A DNA stretch of 64,000 nt from positions 744,001-808,000 of the forward strand of contig NZ_JACHWN010000001.1 of NCBI RefSeq assembly GCF_014191375.1, given 5' to 3'. The position numbers were made by a program, and so were the translations under genes. The number at the start of each line of letters is the position of its first letter. Position 1 is the first letter of the stretch. Origin of the DNA: Mesorhizobium sp. RMAD-H1. GTDB lineage: Bacteria; Pseudomonadota; Alphaproteobacteria; Rhizobiales; Rhizobiaceae. The notes below the pieces were generated by a model. The model searched no databases and was not told the DNA's origin. It saw only the letters and a program-made list of their open reading frames with translations. Of the stretch, positions 25,885 to 34,389 are shown in pieces.

Positions 25885-26874
25885 CTACCGCCCCGGCCTT
25901 CCGATCCGCCGGACGATGAGCAGCACCACGGCCGAAATGGTGAGGGCGAAGATCACCACCGCCCAGAACCCGTGGTGCTCGTCGGCGAAGGGAATTCCCG
26001 TCGTGTTCATGCCGAAGAAGCCGGAAATCACGGTGGAGGGAAGAAGGACGGCGGTCATCACCGAGAGAACATAGAGGAGCTCGTTCGACCGGTGGGCGAG
26101 CTTGGCCATCAGCTCTTCCTGCAGGAGCCGCGCCCGCACCTGCAGCTGCTCGCCTTCCTGGTGCAGGGCGCCCGCGCGCTGCGAGAGGTTTTCCACGATA
26201 TCGGCGAGTTCCTCCGGAAATTCCTTGCGATGGGTATGTTCCAGCTGCCGGAGCAGGTTCGCGGTGATCGCGAGATAGCGGTGTGAGGCGACGATCTGCC
26301 GCCGGATGGGCGCCAGGCGCTCGCTCTGGCCTTCCCAGGCATCGCCGACGATATGATCCTCGATGGAATCGAGCTTTTCCGAGAGGTCGGAGAGCTGGAG
26401 TTTCAGCCGTTCGAGATAGCGGCGCACGATGCGTTCGAACAAACGGGCGGGAGAGGCCGGCTTGAAAAGGTCCTGGTCGAGTGCCTGCCTGATATCATCC
26501 ACCGATTGGAGCGGATGCTTGCGGCCGCTGACGAAACGATCGCCGTTGAACGAAAAACGGAAATAGCCCGGCTGGCGCCCGTCGCCATAGTGCTCGTGCT
26601 GCATGTCGGGCATTTCGCCGAACAGCCAGCCGTCCTCATATTCGATATAGTACCGGTCCGAGCCCGAAAGCAGGCTCTCTTTCACGAAGAAAGGCAGTTT
26701 GCTTTCGCCGATGGCCTTGCGTCCGCGCGTATCGGTCAGGGAATAGCTGGTCCAGGACCAGCGCGCACCGCTCGACGGGGTTCGGCAGCCCGTGGCGTCG
26801 AATGCGTAGAAGGAGGCGATGCCCGCATCGCGGAAGAATGCGGTGGGTTCATGTATTGGGGTCTGATCCGCCAT
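25885..26874 (-). CDS. CorA/ZntB-family divalent cation transporter
   Basis: 329 residues: a cytoplasmic N-terminal domain, a long coiled helix (about 150-260; EKLDSIEDHIVG, RRQIVASHRYLAI), then two C-terminal membrane segments with the selectivity motif GMN at 288-290 in ISGFFGMNTTGIP. Members form pentameric channels for Mg2+, Co2+ or Zn2+ export/uptake. The motif after GMN is TTGIPF, nearer to ZntB-like proteins than to classic CorA (MPE loop). Start placed at MADQTP; upstream in-frame sequence lies in repeat DNA. Confidence 0.87.
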   Translation of the reverse strand: MADQTPIHEPTAFFRDAGIASFYAFDATGCRTPSSGARWSWTSYSLTDTRGRKAIGESKLPFFVKESLLSGSDRYYIEYEDGWLFGEMPDMQHEHYGDGRQPGYFRFSFNGDRFVSGRKHPLQSVDDIRQALDQDLFKPASPARLFERIVRRYLERLKLQLSDLSEKLDSIEDHIVGDAWEGQSERLAPIRRQIVASHRYLAITANLLRQLEHTHRKEFPEELADIVENLSQRAGALHQEGEQLQVRARLLQEELMAKLAHRSNELLYVLSVMTAVLLPSTVISGFFGMNTTGIPFADEHHGFWAVVIFALTISAVVLLIVRRIGRPGR

Positions 26875-26892
26875 GCCCGCCTCGATGGAGTG

Positions 26893-26940
26893 ATAGTGCG
26901 TAGTGAGATAGTTCCTTTTCGCTACCCCACTACGCACTAT
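26893..26940. repeat. Family E hairpin between corA-like and LOG genes
   Basis: Perfect 13-bp arms ATAGTGCGTAGTG and CACTACGCACTAT, followed by TCCCTATCTCAC. Compared with 15803-15836 the stem has changed at one pair (GAG/CTC to GCG/CGC) with compensation. Confidence 0.65.
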
Positions 26941-26956
26941 TCCCTATCTCACTGTT

Positions 26957-27562
26957 TTACATCCGTTCGATGACCGCCTCGTCGCCGTCCGACGGCCTAG
27001 TCGCGACAGCATCGAGAATGGCGGGAACGATGTCTTCGGCGCGATCGACGATCAGCGGCTTCACCAGATGCGAGGTATGGATGAAACCTTCGGCTTTCAT
27101 ATGGTCGAGAAGCGCGATCATGGGATCCCAGAAGCCGTTGAGGTTGGCGAAGACCATCGGCTTCCTGTGATGGCCGAGCTGCGCCCAGGTCATCATCTCG
27201 ACGATTTCCTCCACCGTGCCGATGCCGCCGGGCAGCGTGACGAAAGCGTCCGAGCGCTGGAACATCAGGTGCTTGCGCTGGTGCATGTCCTCGGTGACGA
27301 TCAGCTCGTTGAGCTGGCCCAGCGCATGTTCGGTGGCTTCCTTGTTCATCAGGAACTTGGGGATGATGCCCGTCACCTTGCCGCCGGCCGACATCACGCC
27401 GTCGGCGACGGCGCCCATGATGCCCTTGGTTCCGCCGCCATAGACGAGCTCCAGCCCGTGCTCGGCAATCGAGCGCCCGAGCAGCTTGCCCGATTGCTTG
27501 TAGAGGGGATTGAGGCCCGGAGACGAGCCGCAATAGACGCAGATGGATCGAATCTTGTTCAT
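26957..27562 (-). CDS. LOG-family protein (cytokinin-riboside-monophosphate phosphoribohydrolase type)
   Basis: 201 residues of Rossmann-like fold. Diagnostic pieces are the N-terminal SICVYCGSSPG, ELVYGGGTKGIMGAVADG and the PGGIGTVEE active-site motif. LOG proteins cleave nucleoside monophosphates such as AMP to ribose-5-phosphate and base; in plant-associated bacteria they can make free cytokinins, but most bacterial copies are housekeeping. ATG at 27562; a start at 27598 adds no conserved sequence. Divergent from the LysM gene. Confidence 0.9.
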   Translation of the reverse strand: MNKIRSICVYCGSSPGLNPLYKQSGKLLGRSIAEHGLELVYGGGTKGIMGAVADGVMSAGGKVTGIIPKFLMNKEATEHALGQLNELIVTEDMHQRKHLMFQRSDAFVTLPGGIGTVEEIVEMMTWAQLGHHRKPMVFANLNGFWDPMIALLDHMKAEGFIHTSHLVKPLIVDRAEDIVPAILDAVATRPSDGDEAVIERM

Positions 27563-27775
27563 GTCGGGGAGTAGGGCAGTTCGTCCGGAAACCGTCAAGC
27601 GGCCACTTGGCTGAAATTCATGGGGGAGCGCTTTTGCACCCGCGCGAGGATGGTCCTATAATGGAAATGGCTCCACATTAAGGCGCATATGCGATGTTAT
27701 TGGCTGCAAGGCCTCCCGCATTCTTGTAGGTCCGCCCAAAAAGCTGTAGATCGGAGTGAAAAAGGGACCGGGGAA

Positions 27776-29080
27776 ATGCAGAAAAACTATTATGCCCTGT
27801 TTGGTTTCGCCGCGGTCATCGCCGCGGCCGGGATCGCGGCCTATTTCGGTGTTCTCCCGGGCACCGCGCCCAAGGCGCCATCCGGGCCGCCTGCGGCTGC
27901 CTCCGTGGCCACAACCACGCCGCCGGTCGAGATGCCGCAAGCCGAAGCGCCGGCGGCGGAAACTGCCCCTCCTGCCGGTCAGCAGGCCGGCGTCACCGTC
28001 CCGTCATTCGATATATTGCGGGTCGAGCCGGATGGTTCCGTGGTCATCGCCGGCAAGGCCGCGCCTTCCTCCAATGTCGATGTGGTTGCCGGATCGACCG
28101 TCCTTGGCTCGGCCAGGGCTGCCGAGAACGGCGATTTTGCCGTGGCGCTGGATCAGGCGCTGAAACCCGGCGATCATCAGCTGGTGTTGCGCGCCACCGG
28201 CACCGACAACAAGGCGGCGACCTCGGAGCAGACGGCAATCGTCTCCGTGCCGGAGAGAGAAAACGGGCAGGTGCTGGCCCTGGTCGAGGAGCCGGGCCAG
28301 GCAAGCCGGATGATCACCACGCCTCAGGCGGGACCCGCTGCCGGTCAGCCTGCCGATATGCCGCAGGACAAGCCGGTTCAGCCGCCCGCATCGTCGGATG
28401 CGCAACCGGATGCGGCGCAGAAGCCGGCCGATCAGGCGCTCGCGACGCCAGGACAAAATCCGGCCGCCACGCCGGAACCGGCCGCCGGGCCGCAGCAGGA
28501 GACGCCGATCGCGGTGGAGGCGGTCGAGATCGAGGGCGATACCATCTTCGTCGCCGGCAGGGCCACGCAGGGCAAGCGCGTCGCCGTCTACGCCAATGAC
28601 ACGCTGCTCGGCAGCGCCGCCGTCTCGCCGGCGGGCCGTTTCCTTGTGCAGAGCCAGCATCCGCTCGCCGTGGGCGACTACATCATCCGCGCCGACCTGA
28701 CGGAAAAGGACGGCACGGTGATCGCCAGCGCCCGCGTGCCTTTTCGCCGCGAGGCGGGCGAGAATATTTCGGCCGTGGCGCCGAAGCCGGGGGATAGCGC
28801 CGCCACGCAGGCGGACCAGGCCGCGTCCGCTGCAGCCGGGCCGGCAACGGCCAGGCCGCTCGAGAACGTCGCCGGATCGGTCATCATCCGCAAGGGCGAC
28901 AATCTCTGGACGATCTCAAAGCGCACCTATGGCCGCGGCACCCGCTATACGACGATCTATCTCGCCAATGCCGACCAGATCAAAAACCCTGATCTGATCT
29001 GGCCCGGGCAGGTCTTCTCCATGCCAAAGGAACCGCTGCCGGACGAGGAAGTGCAGCGTCGTCTGAAGACGCAGCAATAA
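27776..29080 (+). CDS. LysM-domain protein with bacterial Ig-like repeats, membrane anchored
   Basis: 434 residues. One N-terminal hydrophobic segment (ALFGFAAVIAAAGIAAYFGV) anchors or exports it. Two Ig-like/BON-type modules follow (about 85-150, VDVVAGSTVLGSARAAENGD; and about 250-330, VAVYANDTLLGSAAVSPAG), separated by a Pro/Gln/Ala-rich linker. A LysM peptidoglycan-binding domain ends it (about 368-418; IIRKGDNLWTISKRTYGRG, IKNPDLIWPGQVF). It is probably a periplasmic peptidoglycan-associated protein. GGGACCGGGG is the ribosome-binding site. Confidence 0.85.
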   Translation: MQKNYYALFGFAAVIAAAGIAAYFGVLPGTAPKAPSGPPAAASVATTTPPVEMPQAEAPAAETAPPAGQQAGVTVPSFDILRVEPDGSVVIAGKAAPSSNVDVVAGSTVLGSARAAENGDFAVALDQALKPGDHQLVLRATGTDNKAATSEQTAIVSVPERENGQVLALVEEPGQASRMITTPQAGPAAGQPADMPQDKPVQPPASSDAQPDAAQKPADQALATPGQNPAATPEPAAGPQQETPIAVEAVEIEGDTIFVAGRATQGKRVAVYANDTLLGSAAVSPAGRFLVQSQHPLAVGDYIIRADLTEKDGTVIASARVPFRREAGENISAVAPKPGDSAATQADQAASAAAGPATARPLENVAGSVIIRKGDNLWTISKRTYGRGTRYTTIYLANADQIKNPDLIWPGQVFSMPKEPLPDEEVQRRLKTQQ

Positions 29081-29111
29081 AATTTTACTGCCGGGCAGGT
29101 TGCGGCAACGC

Positions 29112-29144
29112 CTTTCATCGTATATCGCCGATTTACGATGAAAG
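29112..29144. promoter_or_regulatory. 33-bp near-perfect palindrome covering the arsR start codon (probable ArsR operator)
   Basis: Arms CTTTCATCGTA (29112-29122) and TACGATGAAAG (29134-29144) plus inner ATCG/CGAT, with a single non-matching pair around a central C. The arsR ATG at 29138 is inside the right arm and no Shine-Dalgarno precedes it. TTGCGG at 29100 and TATATC at 29121 are a weak promoter candidate that would give a nearly leaderless mRNA. Autorepression by metal-free ArsR is the natural reading. Confidence 0.7.
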
Positions 29145-29500
29145 ATTGCTTCACCCCGGCTTGTGACCTGACCGCCGAAAATGCCGAGGACACGCGTGCC
29201 GCTCGCATCTATGCGGCGCTCGCGCATGAGGTGCGATTGCGCATCCTGCGCCACCTCATGCTGCAGGATGCCTGCTGCTGCAAGGAGATCGTCTCGACCG
29301 TCGATCTGGCGCAGTCCACCGTCTCGCAGCATCTGAAGGTCCTGGTGCAGGCGGGGCTGGTCGATTACCGGCCCGAGCGCCAATCATCCCGCTATAGCGT
29401 CAACGTGCAGGCGCTGGCCACCATCCGAACCCATCTGAACGGCCTTGCCGATTGCTGCGCGAACCAGCGGAACAAAGCGTCCCGAGATCATGTCGAATAA
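29138..29500 (+). CDS. ArsR-family metalloregulator
   Basis: 120-residue winged-helix repressor. The recognition region is LAQSTVSQHLKVLVQAGLVDY (about 57-77). Candidate metal-thiol ligands are unusually many: C46-C47-C48 at the alpha3 position used by ArsR/SmtB sensors, C106-C107 near the C-terminus (alpha5-like), and C4 and C9. It overlaps the exporter gene by 11 bp and so controls it in an operon. The inducer could be a thiophilic metal such as Cd, Pb, Hg or As(III). Confidence 0.88.
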   Translation: MKDCFTPACDLTAENAEDTRAARIYAALAHEVRLRILRHLMLQDACCCKEIVSTVDLAQSTVSQHLKVLVQAGLVDYRPERQSSRYSVNVQALATIRTHLNGLADCCANQRNKASRDHVE

Positions 29501-31385
29501 GAAAAACACCAAAACCGTTTCGGCCGAATCCGGCCAGACGCTGCAGACGATCCGCAATCTCTGGCCCTATATGTGGCCGGATGAGCGGCCGGATCTGAAG
29601 ATGCGCGTCGTCTGGGCGACCTTCTATCTCGTCATCTCCAAGATCGTGCTGATCCTCGTCCCCTATTTCTTCAAATGGGCGACGAATGCGCTGAACGGCA
29701 AACTGCAGGCGCCCGACTACGTCCCGGCCCTGTTGCTGGGCACGGTCATGCTGGTCGTCGCCTATAATGTCGCGCGCATCGTGCAGGCGGGCTTGAACCA
29801 GCTGCGTGACGCGCTCTTTGCCAGCGTCGGGCAATATGCCGTGCGCCAGCTTGCTTATCGGACCTTCGTGCACATGCATGAATTGTCGCTGCGCTTCCAT
29901 CTGGAGCGGCGCACCGGCGGCCTGTCGCGGGTGATCGAGCGGGGCACCAAGGGCATCGAGACGATCGTCCGCTTCACGATCCTCAACACGGCGCCGACCA
30001 TTCTGGAATTTGCGCTGACGGCCATCATCTTCGCCTTCGCCTACGGCTTCTGGTATCTCGCGGTCGTTGCCGTCACGGTCTGGCTCTACACCTGGTTCAC
30101 CATCAAGGCGAGCGACTGGCGCATCAACATCCGCCGCGAGATGAACGATTCCGATACCGAAGCCAACACCAAGGCGATCGACTCTCTCCTCAATTTCGAA
30201 ACGGTCAAATATTTCGGCAACGAGGCCATGGAGGCGCGGCGCTTCGACAGCGCCATGGCACGCTACGAGGAAGCCGCGACCCGAACCTGGACATCGCTTG
30301 GCTGGCTGAACTTCGGCCAGGCTGTGATTTTCGGTATCGGCATGGCGATCCTCATGGTGATGTCGGCGCGCGAGGTGATGGCGGGCACGCAGTCGCTGGG
30401 TGATTTCGTCTTCATCAACGCGCTTTTGATGCAATTGTCCGTGCCGCTCAATTTCATCGGCTTCATCTATCGCGAGGTGCGGCAGGGCCTGACCGACATC
30501 GAGCAGATGTTCGATCTTCTCGATGTCGAGCAGGAGGTGAAGGACAGGCCGGATGCCACGCCGCTCGTCGTCACCGACGGCGCGATCCGCTTCGACGACG
30601 TGCATTTCGCCTATGATCCGGCGCGGCCGATCCTGAAGGGCATCAGTTTCGAGGTTCCCGCCGGCAAGACCGTGGCCATCGTCGGCCCGTCGGGCGCGGG
30701 AAAATCCACGATTTCGCGGCTCCTCTTCCGTTTCTACGATATCCAGAGCGGCGCGATCACCATCGACGGGCAGGATGTCCGCGACGTGACGCAGGAATCT
30801 TTGCGCAAGGTCATCGGCATGGTGCCGCAGGACACGGTGCTCTTCAACGACACCATCGCCTACAATATCCGCTATGGCCGTATGACGGCGAGCGAGGAGG
30901 AGGTCGAGCGTGCCGCCGAACTGGCGCAGATCTCCCATTTCATCAAGCTTCTGCCGGACGGCTACCAGTCCATGGTCGGCGAGCGCGGGCTGAAACTCTC
31001 CGGCGGCGAAAAACAGCGCGTCGCTATCGCCCGCACCATCCTGAAAGCCCCGCCCATCCTGATCCTCGACGAGGCGACCTCGGCGCTCGACACGGCGACC
31101 GAGCAGGAAATCCAGTCGGCGCTCGACATTGTCAGCCAAGGTCGCACCACGCTCGTCATCGCCCATCGGCTCTCGACGGTCATCGGTGCCGATGAGATCA
31201 TCGTGCTCAAGGATGGCGTGATTACCGAACGCGGCACGCACCGTTCGCTCCTTTCCAGGAAGGGACTCTACGCCTCCATGTGGGATCGCCAGCGCGAGGC
31301 GACCGAGGCCGAGGAGCGCCTGCGGCAGGTGCGCGAGAAGGACAAAATGGGGCTGTTGGATAGGGGTGTACCGGCGGCGGAGTGA
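29490..31385 (+). CDS. Atm1-type (ABCB7-like) ABC exporter
   Basis: 631-residue half-transporter with six membrane segments (about 40-320) followed by an ATPase domain: Walker [11 protein letters not shown]-loop VPQDTVLFND, signature LSGGEKQRV, Walker B ILILDEATSALD and H-loop VIAHRLS. It resembles bacterial Atm1 proteins, which move glutathione-metal conjugates and confer Hg/Ag tolerance, and eukaryotic mitochondrial Atm1. ATG at 29490 lies inside the arsR end, so translation is coupled. Linkage to an ArsR with many cysteines supports a metal-detoxification role. Confidence 0.9.
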   Translation: MSNKKNTKTVSAESGQTLQTIRNLWPYMWPDERPDLKMRVVWATFYLVISKIVLILVPYFFKWATNALNGKLQAPDYVPALLLGTVMLVVAYNVARIVQAGLNQLRDALFASVGQYAVRQLAYRTFVHMHELSLRFHLERRTGGLSRVIERGTKGIETIVRFTILNTAPTILEFALTAIIFAFAYGFWYLAVVAVTVWLYTWFTIKASDWRINIRREMNDSDTEANTKAIDSLLNFETVKYFGNEAMEARRFDSAMARYEEAATRTWTSLGWLNFGQAVIFGIGMAILMVMSAREVMAGTQSLGDFVFINALLMQLSVPLNFIGFIYREVRQGLTDIEQMFDLLDVEQEVKDRPDATPLVVTDGAIRFDDVHFAYDPARPILKGISFEVPAGKTVAIVGPSGAGKSTISRLLFRFYDIQSGAITIDGQDVRDVTQESLRKVIGMVPQDTVLFNDTIAYNIRYGRMTASEEEVERAAELAQISHFIKLLPDGYQSMVGERGLKLSGGEKQRVAIARTILKAPPILILDEATSALDTATEQEIQSALDIVSQGRTTLVIAHRLSTVIGADEIIVLKDGVITERGTHRSLLSRKGLYASMWDRQREATEAEERLRQVREKDKMGLLDRGVPAAE

Positions 31386-31463
31386 GGAGCTACCAAGCAA
31401 TGCCTGTATTTGCGAAGCCGTTGTCCAACTTTCATTTTGGAGCGTTGCGGTGGTGGAAAGGGT

Positions 31464-31617
31464 CAGGAATGGATCCCAGTGATAAGCACTGGGATGACGG
31501 GGTGGAGGTGTTTGCACCTTAACGGCAAGGCATTCATGAGGCGCATACGTTGGAGATTGACAGCGCCAGCTAACCCATCCGTCATCCCAGTGCTTGTCAC
31601 TGGGATCCATGCCTCTA
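31464..31617. repeat. Family A repeat pair, CCCAGTG/CACTGGG variant
   Basis: Two perfect hairpins in inverted orientation: 31473-31495 (ATCCCAGTG, loop ATAAG, CACTGGGAT) and 31584-31606 (loop CTTGT). Note the T-to-C change compensated by A-to-G on the other arm relative to ATTCCAGTG copies. Confidence 0.75.
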
Positions 31618-31660
31618 CGTCGCCGTCGCCGCACCATAGATACTGATGTTGGTGCAAGCA

Positions 31661-31827
31661 TCAGAACGGCTCGCGCTCCTCCGGGGCGGCTGCTCGCGCG
31701 TGACCATGGATTCCTCGCTCACACGCTCACGATTGAGAAATCAATCGTCCCAGCATTTACCTTTTGCCACGATCACGAGGCTACCGCCGATTTTGAGTAT
31801 TTTCGGCCTGGGCACATGAGAAGTCAT
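31661..31827 (-). pseudogene. Decayed VapB-type (AbrB/MazE-like) antitoxin gene
   Basis: The minus strand reads PKILKIGGSLVIVAKGKCWDD, then TGA where the family has Trp/Phe, then FLNRERVSEESMVTREQPP. A single-base shift in the next codons restores PEEREPF followed by TGA at 31661-31663. The pattern (KIGxSRVIVPxGxSWDDFF, VSDDFMxEREQP, ERExF-stop) is the C-terminal half of VapB-type antitoxins. One stop, one frameshift and a lost N-terminus indicate decay; no vapC is nearby. GGAGGT before the internal ATG is probably fortuitous. Confidence 0.5.
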
Positions 31828-31948
31828 GGCTTACCTCCGGCACATCTTGACGAAATATACATGGGTCTCAATGCGCCAAGTGCGCACAAATGACGTTTGC
31901 CCCTGGCCGTGTTCTCCACTAAGTAGTGGGGAAATCGAGGAATAATTG

Positions 31949-32647
31949 ATGAGCCTTTTCGATACCGTCCGCAACACATTCGTGCCCATTCACCGCGAGG
32001 GCTATCCCTTCATCGCGGCCTTCTTCCTGGCCTCGCTCGTCCTGGGCTGGTTCTGGGATCCGCTCTTCTGGATCGGCCTGGTCTTCACCGTGTGGTGCAT
32101 CTATTTCTACCGCGACCCGGAGCGGGTGACGCCGCAGGACGACCGGCTGGTCATCAGCCCGGCGGACGGCAAGGTTTCCTCCGTCGGCCCGTCCATCCCG
32201 CCGCGCGAGCTCGATCTTGGCGACGAGCCGATGATGCGCATTTCCGTCTTCATGAATGTTTTTTCCTGCCATGTGAACCGCGTGCCGGTGAGCGGCCGCA
32301 TCACCAGGATCGCCTATCGTCCGGGCAAGTTCCTCAATGCCGATCTGGACAAGGCGAGCGCGGAGAATGAGCGCAACGGCCTTGTCATCGACAGCCCCAA
32401 TGGCGCGGTGGCGGTGGTGCAGATCGCAGGCCTTGTGGCACGGCGCATCGTCTGCTGGAGCAAGGAAGACAATCTGCTGGCGGCCGGCGAGCGGTTCGGC
32501 CTCATCCGGTTCGGCTCGCGCGTCGACGTCTATCTGCCGAAGGGGGCGGAGCCGCGCGTTGCCGTCGGCCAGACGGCGGTTGCCGGTGAAACGGTGCTGG
32601 CCGAGTTCGGCAGCGACCGGCCGGCGCCCGTGGTACGGGTTGCCTGA
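31949..32647 (+). CDS. psd: Phosphatidylserine decarboxylase
   Basis: 232-residue small-type PSD, an inner-membrane protein that makes phosphatidylethanolamine. It has an N-terminal hydrophobic stretch ([20 protein letters not shown]), the conserved YFYRDPER and SPADGKV blocks, [13 protein letters not shown], and the self-cleavage site RFGSR near residue 190, where the serine becomes the pyruvoyl group. It starts 4 bp after TTGATG with AATCGAGGAAT upstream, and is followed by pssA after 4 bp, so the two-step PE pathway is one operon. Confidence 0.95.
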   Translation: MSLFDTVRNTFVPIHREGYPFIAAFFLASLVLGWFWDPLFWIGLVFTVWCIYFYRDPERVTPQDDRLVISPADGKVSSVGPSIPPRELDLGDEPMMRISVFMNVFSCHVNRVPVSGRITRIAYRPGKFLNADLDKASAENERNGLVIDSPNGAVAVVQIAGLVARRIVCWSKEDNLLAAGERFGLIRFGSRVDVYLPKGAEPRVAVGQTAVAGETVLAEFGSDRPAPVVRVA

Positions 32648-32651
32648 GCCG

Positions 32652-33497
32652 ATGGAAACGCCGTTTCCGCCATTCGAGCCGAACGGGCCCGCCGAGGGCA
32701 GGGGGCCGCGCCTTTCGCAGATCCCCATGCGGATGGTGATCCCCAATGTCATCACGGTGCTCGCCATCTGCGCCGGCCTGACGGGCGTCCGGCTCGCCTT
32801 CGAGAACCGCTTCGAGATGGCCGTGTCGATGGTGCTCATCGCCGCCTTCCTCGACGGCATAGACGGCCGTGTCGCGCGGATGATGAAGGGCTCGTCCAAA
32901 TTCGGCGCGCAGATGGATTCCCTCGCCGATATCGTCAATTTCGGCGTCGCGCCGGCCCTCGTGCTCTATTCCTTCATGCTCGACCAGGCGCGCGCCTTCG
33001 GCTGGATCGCGGCGCTGCTCTATTGCATCGCATGCTGTCTGCGGCTCGCCCGTTTCAACGTCATGCTCGAGGACCCGCGCACGCCGCCCTGGCAGAGCAA
33101 TTATTTCATCGGCGTGCCGGCGCCGGCCGGCGCCATGCTGGTGCTGCTGCCGGTCTATCTCGGTTTTCTCGGCCTCGCTCCGACACGCGTGCTCGCCTTC
33201 GCCGCCGCGATCTACACGGTCGCGATCGCCTTTCTGCTGGTCAGCCGCCTGCCGGTCTATAACGGCAAGACGGCGGGCAGCCTCGTGCGCCGTGATATCG
33301 TCATGCCGCTCATCCTCGGCGTTGTCCTCTATGTCGCTTTCCTGATGAGCTATACCTGGGAAACGCTGACATTGACGGCGCTTGCCTATCTCGCCTTCCT
33401 GCCTTTCAGCGTCGCCGCCTGGCACAGGCGCATGGCGGCCGAGATGCAGGAGACGCCGGAAAGCTCGGTGGACGATCAGCGCAACAAGGGAGCGTGA
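32652..33497 (+). CDS. pssA: CDP-diacylglycerol--serine O-phosphatidyltransferase
   Basis: 281-residue membrane protein of the CDP-alcohol phosphotransferase family; it makes phosphatidylserine, the substrate of the preceding Psd. The complete catalytic motif DG(x2)AR(x8)G(x3)D(x3)D is at D71-D93. The N-terminal 25 residues are a Pro/Gly-rich cytoplasmic tail before the first helix (VIPNVITVLAICAGLTG). The 3' end overlaps the convergent P-loop gene by 22 bp. Confidence 0.95.
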   Translation: METPFPPFEPNGPAEGRGPRLSQIPMRMVIPNVITVLAICAGLTGVRLAFENRFEMAVSMVLIAAFLDGIDGRVARMMKGSSKFGAQMDSLADIVNFGVAPALVLYSFMLDQARAFGWIAALLYCIACCLRLARFNVMLEDPRTPPWQSNYFIGVPAPAGAMLVLLPVYLGFLGLAPTRVLAFAAAIYTVAIAFLLVSRLPVYNGKTAGSLVRRDIVMPLILGVVLYVAFLMSYTWETLTLTALAYLAFLPFSVAAWHRRMAAEMQETPESSVDDQRNKGA

Positions 33498-34069
33498 GGC
33501 GGGCTGCCCGCACCGATCTCCCTCAGCACGAAGGAAACCCGGTCCTCCACACCGGCAAGCGGCAGCATGACCGGCTCGTAGCCGAGCGCCGTATAGGTTT
33601 CCACCATGGCATGGAATGTCCGCTCGGCCTCCTCGAGCGACTGTTTTCTCTCGGCATCCTGCGCAAAGATTTCAGGCCAGGGCGGCGCAAGAAAGACGCG
33701 TGGGTTATAGCGAAAGGCGCGGGCGGCGTTCTCGGCATGCGGCGGCACCGGCAGGCCGCAGAGCCTGAGATAGCCGATGACATCCGGCATGCCCCGGTCA
33801 AAGAGGACCGGCCCGTCATGCTGCGATGCCGCTGCGTAGGAGCGCATTTCCCAGGAAAGCATCATCTCGGCGAAGAGGGCCCGGTCTTTCCAGGGCAGGG
33901 CGTTGCCGTCGATCTTCACCTGATCCTGGATCATGCCGCGCCCTGCTTCGACGGAGCGGGCAAACCCCAAGTGCTCCAGCGCGTCGAGCAATGTGGTCTT
34001 CCCGGAACCCGGCCCGCCTGTGAATATGAAAAAACGATCCGGGTTATCTGAGGCGATATCGTGAGTCAT
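33476..34069 (-). CDS. AAA/P-loop ATP-binding protein (kinase-like)
   Basis: 197 residues with Walker A GGPGSGKT (18-25), an ALEHLGFARSVEAGRGMIQD block and a Walker-B-like VLFDRGMPDVIGYL. This is the AAA_28-type small P-loop family, often of unknown function and possibly a nucleotide or small-molecule kinase. The last line of helices carries AERKQSLEEAERTFHAMVE. Start at 34069 follows GGAGACAGG. A family B repeat lies upstream. Confidence 0.75.
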   Translation of the reverse strand: MTHDIASDNPDRFFIFTGGPGSGKTTLLDALEHLGFARSVEAGRGMIQDQVKIDGNALPWKDRALFAEMMLSWEMRSYAAASQHDGPVLFDRGMPDVIGYLRLCGLPVPPHAENAARAFRYNPRVFLAPPWPEIFAQDAERKQSLEEAERTFHAMVETYTALGYEPVMLPLAGVEDRVSFVLREIGAGSPPHAPLLR

Positions 34070-34176
34070 GGCCTGTCTCCTGTTTCTGGACGATGAAAGA
34101 CATACCGGTGAGCGCACCGGTGGATGAATGCGATGGGAAGGAAAATTGATGGAGGTAGGGAAACGTTGGCGCGATA

Positions 34177-34332
34177 ACCCCCTCTGGCCTGCCGGCCATC
34201 TCCCCCTCAAGGGGGGGATCAGCCTGCATCAGTGGCGGCACTCATACTGCAACGTCTGTGATTGGCTGCAACGTAAACGTCAGCGTAATCTCCCCCCTTG
34301 AGGGGGAGATGGCCGGCAGGCCAGAGGGGGGT
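34177..34332. repeat. Mosaic palindromic element, family B (RIME-like), copy 3
   Basis: About 156 bp, ends CCCCCTCTGGCCTGCCGG and inverted. The centre includes CTGCAACGTCTGTGATTGG, a motif shared with copies 2, 4 and 5. It lies between the divergently-read P-loop gene and the SDR gene end. Confidence 0.8.
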
Positions 34333-34389
34333 GAAAAGTGTCTGCGGTGTAAGCCAACATAGCGCCACCCGAAAGCGCCGCCTAATTAA

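Larger units (their letters stand above)
31386..31948. other. 563-bp intergenic region: repeat pair plus relic antitoxin
   Basis: No intact gene. It holds a family A repeat pair (31464-31617), a decayed VapB-type antitoxin frame (31661-31827, minus) and the psd upstream region. A plus-strand 99-codon frame at 31594-31893 starts in the repeat and lacks any domain. Confidence 0.6.

Noticed and set aside
26957-27562. Plant-hormone (cytokinin) biosynthesis locus
   Set aside because: A lone LOG-family gene is common housekeeping; no isopentenyl transferase is nearby.
29400-31661. 753-codon minus-strand open frame opposite the Atm1 exporter
   Set aside because: Antisense shadow of a well-supported ABC transporter; it even runs through a repeat pair.
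31594-31893. 99-codon plus-strand frame
   Set aside because: Starts in a family A repeat and lies across the relic antitoxin; low-complexity Arg-rich start and no domain.
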